A stretch of DNA of 64,000 bases from Sphingomonadaceae bacterium (GCA_024236155.1 JACKLA010000002.1:124001-188000), one strand, 5' to 3'; positions 1 to 9,161 are shown, counted from the stretch's first letter. Numbers and translations are program-made. Notes: generated by a model not told the origin, from the sequence alone.

Positions 1-64
1 GCGTCAGAAGATCTGGATCGCCGGGCCCTGCGCCGACGAGATAGACTGTACCGGTGTTTTCCAT
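1..64 (-). CDS. cobA: Uroporphyrinogen-III C-methyltransferase, N-terminus only
   Basis: Only the first 21 codons lie in the window; the gene continues past the left edge. The start ATG is read leftward from position 64. The encoded stretch VYLVGAGPGDPDLLT is the glycine-rich SAM-binding start of the SUMT family (CobA, or the C-terminal half of CysG). SUMT methylates uroporphyrinogen III to precorrin-2 for siroheme or cobalamin synthesis. A separate precorrin-2 dehydrogenase gene lies at 28931-29707, which fits a split siroheme pathway. CobA as against a longer CysG-type protein cannot be settled from the fragment, but starting directly at the SUMT motif favours the stand-alone enzyme. Confidence 0.75.
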   Translation of the reverse strand, partial: MENTGTVYLVGAGPGDPDLLT

Positions 65-135
65 ACCGCCTTATTCGGCGCGACCGGGTGAAACCGCTAA
101 CGAGAATGGCTCGCAGCCATGGAAGATTGGATTTT

Positions 136-171
136 GAAATCGCGCCTTCTCTGGCTGGAAGCCGCGATTTC
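136..171 (-). terminator. Stem-loop after mscS, possible terminator
   Basis: GAAATCGCG at 136-144 pairs with CGCGATTTC at 163-171, and the inner arms pair further, giving about 13 base pairs with one mismatch and an 8-base loop. It starts 27 bases beyond the mscS stop and before the leftward cobA start. There is no proper T-run, so an intrinsic terminator is only a guess; it could also be a mobile palindrome. Confidence 0.4.
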
Positions 172-197
172 AGTAGCCAAGGTTGCCTGTCGGGTAG

Positions 198-1301
198 CTA
201 GTCTTTCGCTTTGCCATCGACGCGCTGCGCGATTGCGGCGACCAGTTGGTCGAACTGGGCGTTGCCGCGCAGGTTGAGATCGCGTTGCGGGAACGGGATT
301 TCGATCTCGCTTTCCTGGAACAGGTCCCACAGCTTCTTTAGCACTTCGCTGCGGATATTGCCGATCCCGGCTTCGGGGTCAGTTATCCAGCAATGGATGA
401 TGAAATCGACCGAGCTTTCGCCATACTGGTCGAGCCAGACAGTGGGAGGCGGTGATTTCTTGACCCGTTTGCTGCTTTTGGCGGCTTCGAGCATCAGCTC
501 CTCGGCCAGCTTGAGGTCGCAGTTATACGACACTCCGACCGGCACCTGCATGCGCACGTTCCTGCTCGAATAGGACCAGTTCTCCACCTGGTTGACCATC
601 AGGTTCTCGTTCGGGATGAGATATTCCTTCTGGTCGCGCGTGGTAATCGAGACTGCGCGGATACCGATCTTGCGGATCTGCCCAAAGGTGGAATTGCCCG
701 CCTGGTCGGCCACCGCGATCACGTCACCCGGCTTGATCGACTTGTCCATCAACAGGATGATCCCGGCGATCAGATTGCCGAAGGTCTTTTGCAGGCCGAA
801 GCCGATGGCAAGGCCAAACGCGCCGGAGAACACCGCCAGCGCCGTGAGATCGATCCCCAGCAGGTCGATCCCCATGAGTATGGCGATGGCCCATACGGCA
901 ATCGTCAGCAGCTTTTCTGCCAGCAGCCGCTGGGATGCATCAAGCTTGGTAATCCGGCGCAACACGGCATGCGCGCCCTTGCTGGCGAGCCAGGCGAAGA
1001 GGATGACGCAGGTGATGACCATGATCACCACCAGCGCATCCCACACCGAAACGTGGAAACTGCCAACATCGAGTGCCAGCGAGTCGAGATCGTCGATGAT
1101 CTGGCCGACTGTGCGGCTCTGTTCCGAAACCGCTTCCTTGATGCCTTCGGAGGCGGCGACGGCGTTTTCCGATGGGCTGGCGGCAGGAACGGGCGTGGCC
1201 GCAGCACTTTCGGTACCGGTCGGGACCAGCGTCACGGTGTCGCCAGCGTGCAGTTGCTCGCCAGATGCTGCCTCCGGGGCGGGTGTGGTTGGCGTCGTCA
1301 T
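198..1301 (-). CDS. mscS: MscS-family mechanosensitive ion channel
   Basis: This is a 367-residue inner-membrane protein of the small-conductance mechanosensitive channel family, which opens under membrane tension to release solutes during osmotic downshock. An Ala/Pro/Thr-rich N-terminus is followed by about three membrane segments between residues 75 and 190. The pore-lining helix and its exit carry FGLAIGFGLQKTFGNLIAG and a KPGDVI motif typical of MscS, and a cytoplasmic beta/mixed domain follows. The start at 1301 was chosen because a longer frame would run far into metC; this ATG overlaps the metC stop as ATGA, suggesting translational coupling. It is the last gene of a leftward sseA-metC-mscS set. 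Confidence 0.9.
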   Translation of the reverse strand: MTTPTTPAPEAASGEQLHAGDTVTLVPTGTESAAATPVPAASPSENAVAASEGIKEAVSEQSRTVGQIIDDLDSLALDVGSFHVSVWDALVVIMVITCVILFAWLASKGAHAVLRRITKLDASQRLLAEKLLTIAVWAIAILMGIDLLGIDLTALAVFSGAFGLAIGFGLQKTFGNLIAGIILLMDKSIKPGDVIAVADQAGNSTFGQIRKIGIRAVSITTRDQKEYLIPNENLMVNQVENWSYSSRNVRMQVPVGVSYNCDLKLAEELMLEAAKSSKRVKKSPPPTVWLDQYGESSVDFIIHCWITDPEAGIGNIRSEVLKKLWDLFQESEIEIPFPQRDLNLRGNAQFDQLVAAIAQRVDGKAKD

Positions 1302-2506
1302 GTGCGCTCCATGGCGGCGAAACCGCGATCGAGGTCGCGGATAAGATCTTCGGCGTCTTCGAGCCCTATCGATAGGCGAATTCCCAGCCGGTCGCCAGTG
1401 TCCCACCCTTGCGGCGGCCATGGCGTGGCGGTCCTGATACTTGCCGGGCCGAACGGGATGACGAGGCTTTCGAACCCGCCCCAGCTATAGCCGATACCGA
1501 ACAGGTCGAGTGCATCGACGAAACGCGCGCGCGCATCCTCGTCGCTGCCCTTGAGGATGAAGCTGAACAAGCCGCAGCCACCGGTGAAGTCGCGCTGCCA
1601 CAGATCGAATCCGGTATCGCCGGGCAGGGTAGGGCAGAGCACATGGGCGATCTCGGGCCGACCCTTCAGCCAGTGTGCGATCTCGGCTGCGCTGGCGGTG
1701 CTTTTCTCCAGCCGTACACCCATTGTCCGCAACCCCCGCAGCGCGAGCGAGGCATCGTCGGGCGAGACGACATGGCCCAGCGCCTGTGCGGTGCGGCGCA
1801 GCTTGCGATAATAATGTTCGCCCGCGCTGGCGCTGCCCATCATCAGGTCGGAATGACCGCCGACATGCTTGGTCAGGCTCATCACTGCGATATCGCATCC
1901 GCGCTCGAGAACCGGGAAACCAAGCGGCGAGGCCCAGGTGTTGTCGAGCAGGCTGACTGCGCCCTTTCCCCGGGCAATCGCAGCAAGTGCCGGGATGTCG
2001 CACATCTCCATCGTCAGGCTGCCCGGCACTTCGAGCATGACCGCTTTGGTTCGTTCGCAGAAATGCGCGGAAAATCCGTCGATATCGGTCGGATCGAAGA
2101 ACCGCGTTTCGACGCCGAAATCCCTTAGCAGGCCCAGCGCAGCAAGCCGCGTCGGCTCGTAGGCATTGTCTGTCACCAGCAGCACATCGCCCGGTCGCAA
2201 CACGGCAAGCAACGCGCCGGTTATCGCCGCAACGCCGCTGGGGTAAAGCACCGTGCCGAAAGCGCCGGGTTCGATCTGGGTCAATGCTTCGGCCAGCGCC
2301 CATTGTGTCGGAGCGCCGCGCCTGCCGTAGTAGAACTGCCCGTCGGAATTGTTCTTTCCGCCTGCCTTGCGCGCAGCCTCGTCCGGGTAGAGATGCGTGC
2401 TTGCTCGCCAGACAGGCGGGTTCACCACAGGCCCGGTCCATTCCTTGCGCCGTCCGGCGCCAGCGAGTTTCGTGCCCTTGCCCTGCTTGTCGGAACTGCC
2501 CTCCAT
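1298..2506 (-). CDS. metC: Cystathionine beta-lyase (Cys/Met metabolism PLP enzyme)
   Basis: The 402-residue protein belongs to the Cys/Met-metabolism PLP-dependent family. MSLTKHVGGHSDLMMG contains the PLP-binding lysine, and the N-terminal NPPVWRASTH and YGRRGAPT segments are those of cystathionine beta-lyases. The enzyme would convert cystathionine to homocysteine, pyruvate and ammonia in methionine synthesis. The start at 2506 overlaps the sseA stop by one base (TGATG), and the stop overlaps the mscS start. The pairing with a mercaptopyruvate sulfurtransferase fits cytosolic sulfur metabolism. A related lyase such as gamma-synthase or gamma-lyase cannot be excluded from sequence alone. 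Confidence 0.85.
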   Translation of the reverse strand: MEGSSDKQGKGTKLAGAGRRKEWTGPVVNPPVWRASTHLYPDEAARKAGGKNNSDGQFYYGRRGAPTQWALAEALTQIEPGAFGTVLYPSGVAAITGALLAVLRPGDVLLVTDNAYEPTRLAALGLLRDFGVETRFFDPTDIDGFSAHFCERTKAVMLEVPGSLTMEMCDIPALAAIARGKGAVSLLDNTWASPLGFPVLERGCDIAVMSLTKHVGGHSDLMMGSASAGEHYYRKLRRTAQALGHVVSPDDASLALRGLRTMGVRLEKSTASAAEIAHWLKGRPEIAHVLCPTLPGDTGFDLWQRDFTGGCGLFSFILKGSDEDARARFVDALDLFGIGYSWGGFESLVIPFGPASIRTATPWPPQGWDTGDRLGIRLSIGLEDAEDLIRDLDRGFAAMERT

Positions 2507-3351
2507 CAGCCGATAGCCTCGCCCGTTTCCTTCGGAGTCGACGGATCGGCACCCCATTCGGACCAGCTGCCATCATACAGCGCGCCGTGATCGTGGCCGA
2601 GCAAGCGATGCGCGAAGAGCACGACCGATGCGGTCATCCCGCTGCCGCAACTGGCAATGAGCGGTGCGGCAGGATCGAGACCAGCATCGCGGAATTCCTT
2701 TTCGAGCTCTGCAGCAGGTTTGAAGGTACCGTCATCGTCCAGCAGCCTGCGGAACCAGAGGTTGCGCGCGCCGGGGATATGGCCACCGGCAAGGCCATGC
2801 ACAGCGTCTTCGCTGGCGGCGGTAAAGCGGTCCGCGTCGCGTGCATCGACCAGTTGTTCCGCCTTGCTGGCGATATTGGCAAGGACATCCGCCTTGCTGC
2901 GGACACCGCTGTCGTCGCAATCGGTGCATCGAAAAATGGAGGGTGCGTGGCTGGCTTCACCGCTTTCGACCGGTCGCCCCTCGGCAAGCCATTTCTCGAA
3001 CCCGCCATCGAGGACCGCGATGTTCGCGATTCCCGCGCGGCTGAGCGCCAGGAATGCCCGTGCAGAGGATCGCAATACCGAATTGTCATACAGGATGATC
3101 GACTTGTCTGGATCGACCGCCAGGGAACCCAGCCGATGAGCAATCTGATCGCCGCGCGGCAGGGCGGATGGTGTTGCGCTTTCGGGGTCGATCAATGTGC
3201 CAAGCGACAGGAACCGTGCGCCCGGAATATGCTGCTGGGCAAATTCCGCCGCCGCATCACGCCCGGTTGCGGGCAGGTGCGCAGAAGCATCAAGGATGGT
3301 GACGTCACCCAATCGGGCGGCGAGCCAGTCAGTCGTAACGAGAAGGTCCAT
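2506..3351 (-). CDS. sseA: 3-mercaptopyruvate sulfurtransferase
   Basis: This 281-residue protein has two rhodanese domains. The C-terminal one carries the catalytic loop CGSGMTA with Cys235. CGSG[VM]TA marks mercaptopyruvate sulfurtransferases, whereas thiosulfate sulfurtransferases usually carry CRKGVT. The enzyme transfers sulfur from 3-mercaptopyruvate to thiols or cyanide. HIPGAR is repeated in both halves (residues 41-46 and 191-196), as expected of tandem rhodanese folds. It heads the tightly overlapping sseA-metC-mscS set and lies 57 bases from the upstream leftward gene. Confidence 0.9.
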   Translation of the reverse strand: MDLLVTTDWLAARLGDVTILDASAHLPATGRDAAAEFAQQHIPGARFLSLGTLIDPESATPSALPRGDQIAHRLGSLAVDPDKSIILYDNSVLRSSARAFLALSRAGIANIAVLDGGFEKWLAEGRPVESGEASHAPSIFRCTDCDDSGVRSKADVLANIASKAEQLVDARDADRFTAASEDAVHGLAGGHIPGARNLWFRRLLDDDGTFKPAAELEKEFRDAGLDPAAPLIASCGSGMTASVVLFAHRLLGHDHGALYDGSWSEWGADPSTPKETGEAIG

Positions 3352-3408
3352 GCTCGCTGCCTAGCGCGATGCACCGGCCCCGTCGAGCGCCCCGACAACG
3401 CTCCGCAG

Positions 3409-4596
3409 TCAGCCCAGCGGGCGGAGCCCGATCTGGCGATAGATTTGCGCCATCTCGTCGAGCCGGAAGGGCGTGAGGCGGCTGCCGCGAGCACCCTGCG
3501 TCTGCCCGATGACGAAGGTTTTGACGACCGGTTCGATGCCGTCGGCGTGGATCCGCAGCCGCAGCAGGGGAACGTAGAGCGCCGCCTTGCCCTGCCGGAT
3601 CAGCTTGATCTGGCTGACAGGCAGGCGAAATTCGCCACGCGCCTGCTTTGCCGCGCCCGATGCGAGCATGTCGATCCGGGCAAGATCGGGCAGTTCGGTG
3701 GTCGTGTTCGCAAGCTGCTGATCGACCGGGAGGCTGCTGTGCGCGGTGGTCATATCGGCCTCTATCCGCACATCGCGCAGCGCTTGTGCGCCCATATTGC
3801 TCAGCGTGATCGAATAGCTGAGCGTGGCATTGGCGAAACTGCGGCCGAGCGAGATCGCCTCTGCTTCGACCCTGAGGTCAGGCTCGTCGGAGGTCATGGC
3901 AGCCGCGGCGGTTTCACCTTCGGAGGCAGTCTTGCCGGGGACGACCGGTTTGCGAATTTCCGGCGCGATGACTTGTGCGGAGTCGGGCCTGCGGCGCAGG
4001 AACCAGTATGCGGCTGTGGCGAGCGTCGCGAGTGCTGCGGCGACCAGCCACCACAACCAGGCAATGCCCAGCAGCCCGCTATCACCGGCCCCGGCAGGTT
4101 CTGCTTGCGGCGGTGCCGTGTTGGTCGACGCGGGTTCGCTGGCCGGTTGCCCGGATTGCAGACTGTCATCGTCAGGCAAGGAGGCTGGGGGCAGCTGTTG
4201 CGGCTGCTCCACACCCGAAGGCAGTGAAGCGGTCGGGGTGGCTTGCGATTGTGTTCGTACCTGCGCCGGTGCCTGTGTTGCAGCCCTCGACTGCGGCGGG
4301 GCCGCGCCGTTTGAGGGCTGGTTTGACGCGCGGGTCGACGGCGTTTGCGTTGCTGCGGGTGTGGCGCGACTTGTCGGAGTGGTTGTCGGGCGCGCAGTCG
4401 GGATGACTTGCGGCGCGATGATTACCGGCCCTTCGCGGTCGACCGGGCCTTCTACTTGCGGCGCAGCACTGGGCGTCGGTTCGGGCGGAAGCTGGAAATC
4501 GCGCAATGAGGGCTGCTGTTGCTGTGCACCAGCGGCGGTTGCGGCCATGCTTGCCAGGCCAAGAGCTGTCAGGGAAAGGGAAGAAAATCGGCGCAT
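3409..4596 (-). CDS. Proline-rich single-pass membrane protein, unknown function
   Basis: I do not recognise a named family. The 395-residue product begins with a signal peptide (MRRFSSLSLTALGLASMAAT...). A Pro/Thr/Gln/Ala-rich stretch of about 150 residues follows, then one strong membrane helix near residues 190-210 (WLWWLVAAALATLATAAYWF) that ends in RRR. The C-terminal 180 residues look like a beta-sandwich of the CARDB or Ig-like kind (SYSITLSNMGAQALRDVRI). The start at 4596 was chosen because it directly precedes the signal peptide. It is divergent from queF and 57 bases upstream of sseA. If the signal is cleaved, the arginines after the helix predict a cytoplasmic C-terminal domain. 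Confidence 0.7.
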   Translation of the reverse strand: MRRFSSLSLTALGLASMAATAAGAQQQQPSLRDFQLPPEPTPSAAPQVEGPVDREGPVIIAPQVIPTARPTTTPTSRATPAATQTPSTRASNQPSNGAAPPQSRAATQAPAQVRTQSQATPTASLPSGVEQPQQLPPASLPDDDSLQSGQPASEPASTNTAPPQAEPAGAGDSGLLGIAWLWWLVAAALATLATAAYWFLRRRPDSAQVIAPEIRKPVVPGKTASEGETAAAAMTSDEPDLRVEAEAISLGRSFANATLSYSITLSNMGAQALRDVRIEADMTTAHSSLPVDQQLANTTTELPDLARIDMLASGAAKQARGEFRLPVSQIKLIRQGKAALYVPLLRLRIHADGIEPVVKTFVIGQTQGARGSRLTPFRLDEMAQIYRQIGLRPLG

Positions 4597-4717
4597 GGTC
4601 TGGGTGGCTTTTACGATCCGGTTTGTCGCTGCACGCGGGGCGCGCTGAATAGGGACTGAATTCATGCCTTGCCAGAGCCGACTTGTGCTGCGCGCACGAT
4701 CGGGGCAAGTGCGCGGC

Positions 4718-5191
4718 ATGAGCGACACACACAAACCGCAAGACGCCGCGCCGCAATTCCTCGGCCAGCAGACCCCGCTGCCTGCTTCGCCGGATGAGGC
4801 TGTACTCGACTACGTGCCCAATCCGCGCAAGGGCACGCTCTATCTCGTCCGCTTTGCTGCGCCGGAGTTCACCTCGCTCTGCCCGGTCACCGGCCAGCCC
4901 GATTTCGCGCATCTGGTGATCGACTATGCGCCGGGCGAAACGATTGTGGAATCGAAAAGCCTCAAGCTGTTCCTCGGCAGCTTCCGCAACCATTGCGGTT
5001 TCCACGAGGATGTGACTGTCGGCATCGGCCAGCGCCTTGCGGAGGAAATGAAGCCGAAGTGGCTGCGCATCGGTGGCTACTGGTATCCGCGCGGCGGTAT
5101 CCCGATCGATGTGTTCTGGCAGACCGGTTCGCCGCCCGAGGGGCTGTGGGTGCCCGATCAGGGCGTCAACGCCTATCGCGGGCGGGGGTAA
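4718..5191 (+). CDS. queF: NADPH-dependent 7-cyano-7-deazaguanine reductase
   Basis: This 157-residue protein is the short, unimodular form of QueF. The enzyme reduces preQ0 to preQ1 in queuosine synthesis, in the cytosol. The nucleophilic cysteine is Cys55 in FTSLCPVTGQPDF, which forms the thioimide with preQ0, and ESKSLKLFLGSFRN is the family's NADPH-binding QueF motif. The start at 4718 gives a normal family length; the frame is open 54 bases further upstream, where I see no supporting conservation. It stands alone between a divergent membrane protein and the histidine kinases. Confidence 0.95.
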   Translation: MSDTHKPQDAAPQFLGQQTPLPASPDEAVLDYVPNPRKGTLYLVRFAAPEFTSLCPVTGQPDFAHLVIDYAPGETIVESKSLKLFLGSFRNHCGFHEDVTVGIGQRLAEEMKPKWLRIGGYWYPRGGIPIDVFWQTGSPPEGLWVPDQGVNAYRGRG

Positions 5192-5314
5192 TCGCGGATG
5201 GGGGCAAACTGTCCCAAACAGGGCCTGCGCCGGTTCGTGATCGATACCGCCATGAATATGGCATCCGTCCGATACTGATTTATGGCATACCCCTTGCCGG
5301 AGTTAGGGGGACTC

Positions 5315-7180
5315 ATGGGCTGGCTGACACCAGAAAGACTCAGGCTGATCTCTGTCGTATTGCTGGTGCAGGGCCTGTTCTGGTTCGTGATTTCGCCGGC
5401 TTTCGTGCGTGCACCGCGTCCGGTTGATCGGATCGAGATCACATCTTCATCCGTGGCTCGCATTGCGTCGCCCGACTGGAAGGAAGTTGAATCTGCGACG
5501 TTCACGCCGGTTGAACTGCCTTATGAGGATTGCTGCGAAGAGGGTTTTCAGGCGATCAAGGTGACATTCAACCTTGATAAGATCCCCGAAACCGGCCTTG
5601 CCGAAATTCCGGTAATTGGTGCCGACAATTACACGGCCCGCATCAACGGCTCACTTCACTGGGCAGAGGGCAATATGACCCTCGATGAACTGACCTATCA
5701 TGGCAGGGTCCAGCGTGGGATCAATCGATTGCCCAAGGGGCTGCTCAAACTCGGCGAAAACGAGCTGGTGTACACGCTGGCGAGCAGCGATGGCCGCGAT
5801 GGGGTGTTCATTGCAGCGCCAAATCTCGGTGAATACAATGCGATGGCCGACCATTTCGCCTTCCGCGATTTCATCCTCAACGATTACCTGCTGATATCGA
5901 TTGTTATCGGATACCTGTTGGCCTTGCTCTGCTGGTTTGCATGGCTACGCAGCAATCGGCGGCCATTCCTGTTTTGGCTGGGTACCCTGTCGTTCCTGTG
6001 GGCGTTTGGCCTGCACCAGCAGGACTGGGCATACTGGCCCTTCGATTCCCGTCTGCTCGTCCTGATAGGCGCTGCATCGTTGCTGGCCCTCCCGGTGAGC
6101 TGGACCAATCTCGTCAACAGCTGGCTTGATCGCAGGCTCAGATATGTGTTGCCGATTTCACTGGCGGCGTTTGTCGCCTCGCTGGTTGCGTTTTGGCTGC
6201 TTGTCTCGAGTCCATCGACAGAAGCATCCGCCATCAAACTCATATTCTGGATGCAAGGATTGGGAACACTCGGCGTGTTCGGATTGCTTGCTTGGAAGCT
6301 ACCTTCGGTAAAGCGGGAGACGCATTGGGAGTTCGCGATTTTCGCGGGCTTTGCCACCTTCCTGCTGCGCGATTCCATCGTGCGGATATTCGAAATCCAG
6401 CTTGGCAGGACGACCGACTATGTCCTTCCCTTCATGTTGATTGCCCTTGCCGGCGCATACCTGTCGCGCAACATCCGGCTGTTCCGATCATCCGAGCAGA
6501 TCAACACCCTGCTGCAAACCCAGCTGGACGAGCGCACTGCCGAACTTGCCGTGGCGCATGATCGCGAGAAGCAATTGCTGCGCGGCCAGGCGCACCAGGA
6601 AGAACGCCAGCGTATCCTGCGCGATATGCATGATGGGCTTGGGTCATCGCTGATGTCGATGTTGCTCGCCGCAAGACGCGGCAAGGCGGAGCCGGAGAAG
6701 GTGGCGAGCGGGCTTGAGTCCGTGATCGACGAGATGCGTCTGCTGATCGATTCGATGGATACCGTCGGCGAATCGCTCAATTCGGCGCTCACCCTGTTCC
6801 GCAACCGCGCGAAAGAACGCGTGCCCGAAGGCGGTTTTGCGTTCGAATGGACCGACAATTCAGGCGGCGCCTTGCCCGAGATGCCTCCGCGCGCAGTTTT
6901 GCAGGTGTTCCGCATCCTGCAGGAGGCGCTGACCAATGCGCTCAAACACAGCGATGGCGACCGGATCGAGGTGCTGGTCGAAAGCGATGCGATAAGCGTG
7001 ATCGACAATGGCTCGCGGTTCGACGGGCCGCGCGATGGTGGACGCGGCCTTGAAAACATGGCCGCGCGTGCCAGCATGATCGGCGGTTCATTTGCGGTTT
7101 CTCGCAAAGGCGATACGACTGTCGCACGGATCGAATTGCCAGTACCGGGCTTTGCCGATCCCGCAGCGCTTCCGGCATGA
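5315..7180 (+). CDS. Membrane sensor histidine kinase, HisKA_3 type (first of tandem pair)
   Basis: The 621-residue protein has an N-terminal membrane anchor and a periplasmic beta-rich sensor region (about 30-190) with a Cys73-Cys74 pair. About seven membrane helices (about 190-385) and a short coiled coil follow, then a DesK/NarX-type transmitter. The phosphorylated histidine is His439 in ILRDMHDGLGSSLMSM. The ATPase domain shows NALKHSDG (N box), DNGS (G1) and GRGLENM (G2). The layout resembles 7TMR-DISM kinases. The start at 5315 is preceded by AGGGGG. The adjacent paralogue at 7217-9106 is nearly identical in the transmitter but diverged in the sensor. No response regulator is nearby, so the output is unknown. 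Confidence 0.85.
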   Translation: MGWLTPERLRLISVVLLVQGLFWFVISPAFVRAPRPVDRIEITSSSVARIASPDWKEVESATFTPVELPYEDCCEEGFQAIKVTFNLDKIPETGLAEIPVIGADNYTARINGSLHWAEGNMTLDELTYHGRVQRGINRLPKGLLKLGENELVYTLASSDGRDGVFIAAPNLGEYNAMADHFAFRDFILNDYLLISIVIGYLLALLCWFAWLRSNRRPFLFWLGTLSFLWAFGLHQQDWAYWPFDSRLLVLIGAASLLALPVSWTNLVNSWLDRRLRYVLPISLAAFVASLVAFWLLVSSPSTEASAIKLIFWMQGLGTLGVFGLLAWKLPSVKRETHWEFAIFAGFATFLLRDSIVRIFEIQLGRTTDYVLPFMLIALAGAYLSRNIRLFRSSEQINTLLQTQLDERTAELAVAHDREKQLLRGQAHQEERQRILRDMHDGLGSSLMSMLLAARRGKAEPEKVASGLESVIDEMRLLIDSMDTVGESLNSALTLFRNRAKERVPEGGFAFEWTDNSGGALPEMPPRAVLQVFRILQEALTNALKHSDGDRIEVLVESDAISVIDNGSRFDGPRDGGRGLENMAARASMIGGSFAVSRKGDTTVARIELPVPGFADPAALPA

Positions 7181-7216
7181 TCGGCCGTTGCGCGAACCGG
7201 GGCCAGTGTGGGGACT

Positions 7217-9106
7217 ATGGAAAGCCAGCAGCCGATGTCGTGGATGACAGCCGACCGTGTGCGTCTGCTGGCCCTGCTCGTGCTCGCGCAAATGGCTCTG
7301 TGGTTCGCCATCCTGACGGTTTTCGACGCCGACAAGGACAGCATTCGTTATATCGCCATTGGGGCTAGCGAGATTGCCGAACCCACCGCTCCGACGTGGG
7401 AGGCGGTGGGACAAGCCGAGTATGAGGCTTTCGAGCCGCCGCTTCGGATCTGTTGCCAGGCGAAGCACCACGCAGTGCGCTTCGTGTTCGATCTCGAACG
7501 CGTGCCGCAGGACGGTCTGGGTTTGTTGCACGAGATGCGGGCCGACGCCTACCAGATCAGGATGAACCGGATGGAAGTGCTGCGCCGGGGCGATCTGGCG
7601 CTCGATTCCGTCGGTCTGGAAGGGCGCAGCCACCATGCCATCCTGCGCGTACCACCTGAAAGCTTGCAGACAGGGCGGAACGAGCTGGTGATGCTGCTGG
7701 CTGCAAAGGAAGGCGGGTTGGCGCTGACGATCAACGAGCCGCTGCTCGCCGACTATGCCGATTTGCAGCAGGTATACGGGCTGCGCGCGTTTATCCTGAC
7801 CGACTACAAGCTCGTCAGCATGGCGATCGGCTTCATGGTAGCGATACTCGCCTTCCTCGCCTGGTACCGGGGGGACCGGCAGCCCTACCTGTTCTGGCTT
7901 GCAACCGTCGCCGCCCTGTGGGGTTGCGCGATCATGTTGCAGTTGTGGGGGTCCATGCCGCTCCCCATCCGCTTGCGGTCGTTCTTCATGGTGCTGGTCT
8001 ACATAACCCTGCCATTCTTCTGGATATTGCTGATCAACAGCTGGGGCGGCAGCCGGATTCCGCATCTCGGCAAGGTCGCGGCAGGCGTGATTCCGGCGGT
8101 TATCCTTGCGACGGCGATAGCCTATTCGACACGCACCGGCACCGGCGGGATGGTGCTGTCCGAAGAGGTTGTCGGGTTCGTGGCAACGGTTATCGGCATG
8201 GTCGGTCTTGCCCTGCTGCTCGTGTGGAAATTCCCGCGCATCGACCGGACCATGCATTTCGAATTTGCGATCTACAGCGCCATGGTGGTGGTGATAACGC
8301 GCGACTTGCTGGTGCGCAGCCCGGAATTGCGCTTGCCGGTGCTCAACATCGTACTGCCGGTCCTGCTGGTCGCACTGGCGGTCGGCTTTATCTCGCGCAA
8401 CATCCGCCTGTTTCGTTCTGCGGAGCAGATCAATACGCTGCTCCAGACCCAGCTGGCTGACCGGACCGCAGAGCTTGCCATCGCCCATGACCGCGAGAAG
8501 GGGCTGCTGCGCGAGCAGGCGCACCAGGAGGAACGCCAGCGCATCCTGCGCGATATGCATGATGGCCTCGGCTCTTCGCTGATGTCGATGATGCTCGCCG
8601 CGCGGCGCGGCAAGGCAGAGCCGGAGAAGGTGGCGAGCGGGTTGCAGGGCGTCATCGACGAGATGCGCCTGCTGATCGATTCGATGGATACGGTGGGCGA
8701 GTCGCTCCATTCTGCGCTTGCCCTGCTGCGCGAACGATCGAAAGAACGCGTCCCTGCAGGCGGCTTTGCGTTCGACTGGACCGATCGTTCCGGCGGCAGC
8801 CTGCCCGAAATGCCACCGCGTTCGGTGCTGCAGGTGTTCCGCGTCCTGCAGGAAGCGATGACCAATGCGCTCAAGCACAGCGATGGTAACCGGATCGAAG
8901 TGCTGGTTGAACGCGATGCGATCAGTGTGCTCGACAACGGCTCGCGCTTCGAAGGTCCGCGCGCGGGTGGGCGTGGTCTGGAAAACATGGCGACGCGCGC
9001 GACCGCAGTTGGCGGTGAGTTTTCGATGGAGCGGCGAGACGGCTGGACGATCGCGCGGATTGCCCTTCCGACGGTTGGAGAATCAACTCCCGAGGCGGCA
9101 GATTGA
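7217..9106 (+). CDS. Membrane sensor histidine kinase, HisKA_3 type (second of tandem pair)
   Basis: This 629-residue kinase has the same architecture as the preceding gene: an N-terminal helix, a periplasmic domain with a vicinal Cys79-Cys80, about seven membrane helices, and a HisKA_3 transmitter with His448 in RDMHDGLGSS, NALKHSDG and GRGLENM. It lies 36 bases after its neighbour, so the two are probably co-transcribed. The ATG at 7217 sits after GGGG with the same spacing as in the first gene; an in-frame GTG at 7208 is the alternative. The kinase halves match closely while the sensors are only loosely alike, implying duplication followed by divergence of the input. Confidence 0.85.
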   Translation: MESQQPMSWMTADRVRLLALLVLAQMALWFAILTVFDADKDSIRYIAIGASEIAEPTAPTWEAVGQAEYEAFEPPLRICCQAKHHAVRFVFDLERVPQDGLGLLHEMRADAYQIRMNRMEVLRRGDLALDSVGLEGRSHHAILRVPPESLQTGRNELVMLLAAKEGGLALTINEPLLADYADLQQVYGLRAFILTDYKLVSMAIGFMVAILAFLAWYRGDRQPYLFWLATVAALWGCAIMLQLWGSMPLPIRLRSFFMVLVYITLPFFWILLINSWGGSRIPHLGKVAAGVIPAVILATAIAYSTRTGTGGMVLSEEVVGFVATVIGMVGLALLLVWKFPRIDRTMHFEFAIYSAMVVVITRDLLVRSPELRLPVLNIVLPVLLVALAVGFISRNIRLFRSAEQINTLLQTQLADRTAELAIAHDREKGLLREQAHQEERQRILRDMHDGLGSSLMSMMLAARRGKAEPEKVASGLQGVIDEMRLLIDSMDTVGESLHSALALLRERSKERVPAGGFAFDWTDRSGGSLPEMPPRSVLQVFRVLQEAMTNALKHSDGNRIEVLVERDAISVLDNGSRFEGPRAGGRGLENMATRATAVGGEFSMERRDGWTIARIALPTVGESTPEAAD

Positions 9107-9161
9107 CTGGCAGCGCATGCTGCTCCATCCTCGGCGGGACAATGCTTTGGCGGGGGACGAG

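Noticed and set aside
198..1421. Longer mscS start at 1421
   Set aside because: The extra 40 residues are Arg-rich antisense of metC; the ATG at 1301 overlaps the metC stop as ATGA.
2284..4227. 647-codon open frame on the plus strand over metC, sseA and the proline-rich gene
   Set aside because: It spans three well-supported leftward genes and has no conserved motif.
7088..8878. 596-codon open frame antisense to the second kinase
   Set aside because: It is rich in His, Gln and Arg as expected from antisense of GC-rich codons; the sense strand has clear kinase motifs.
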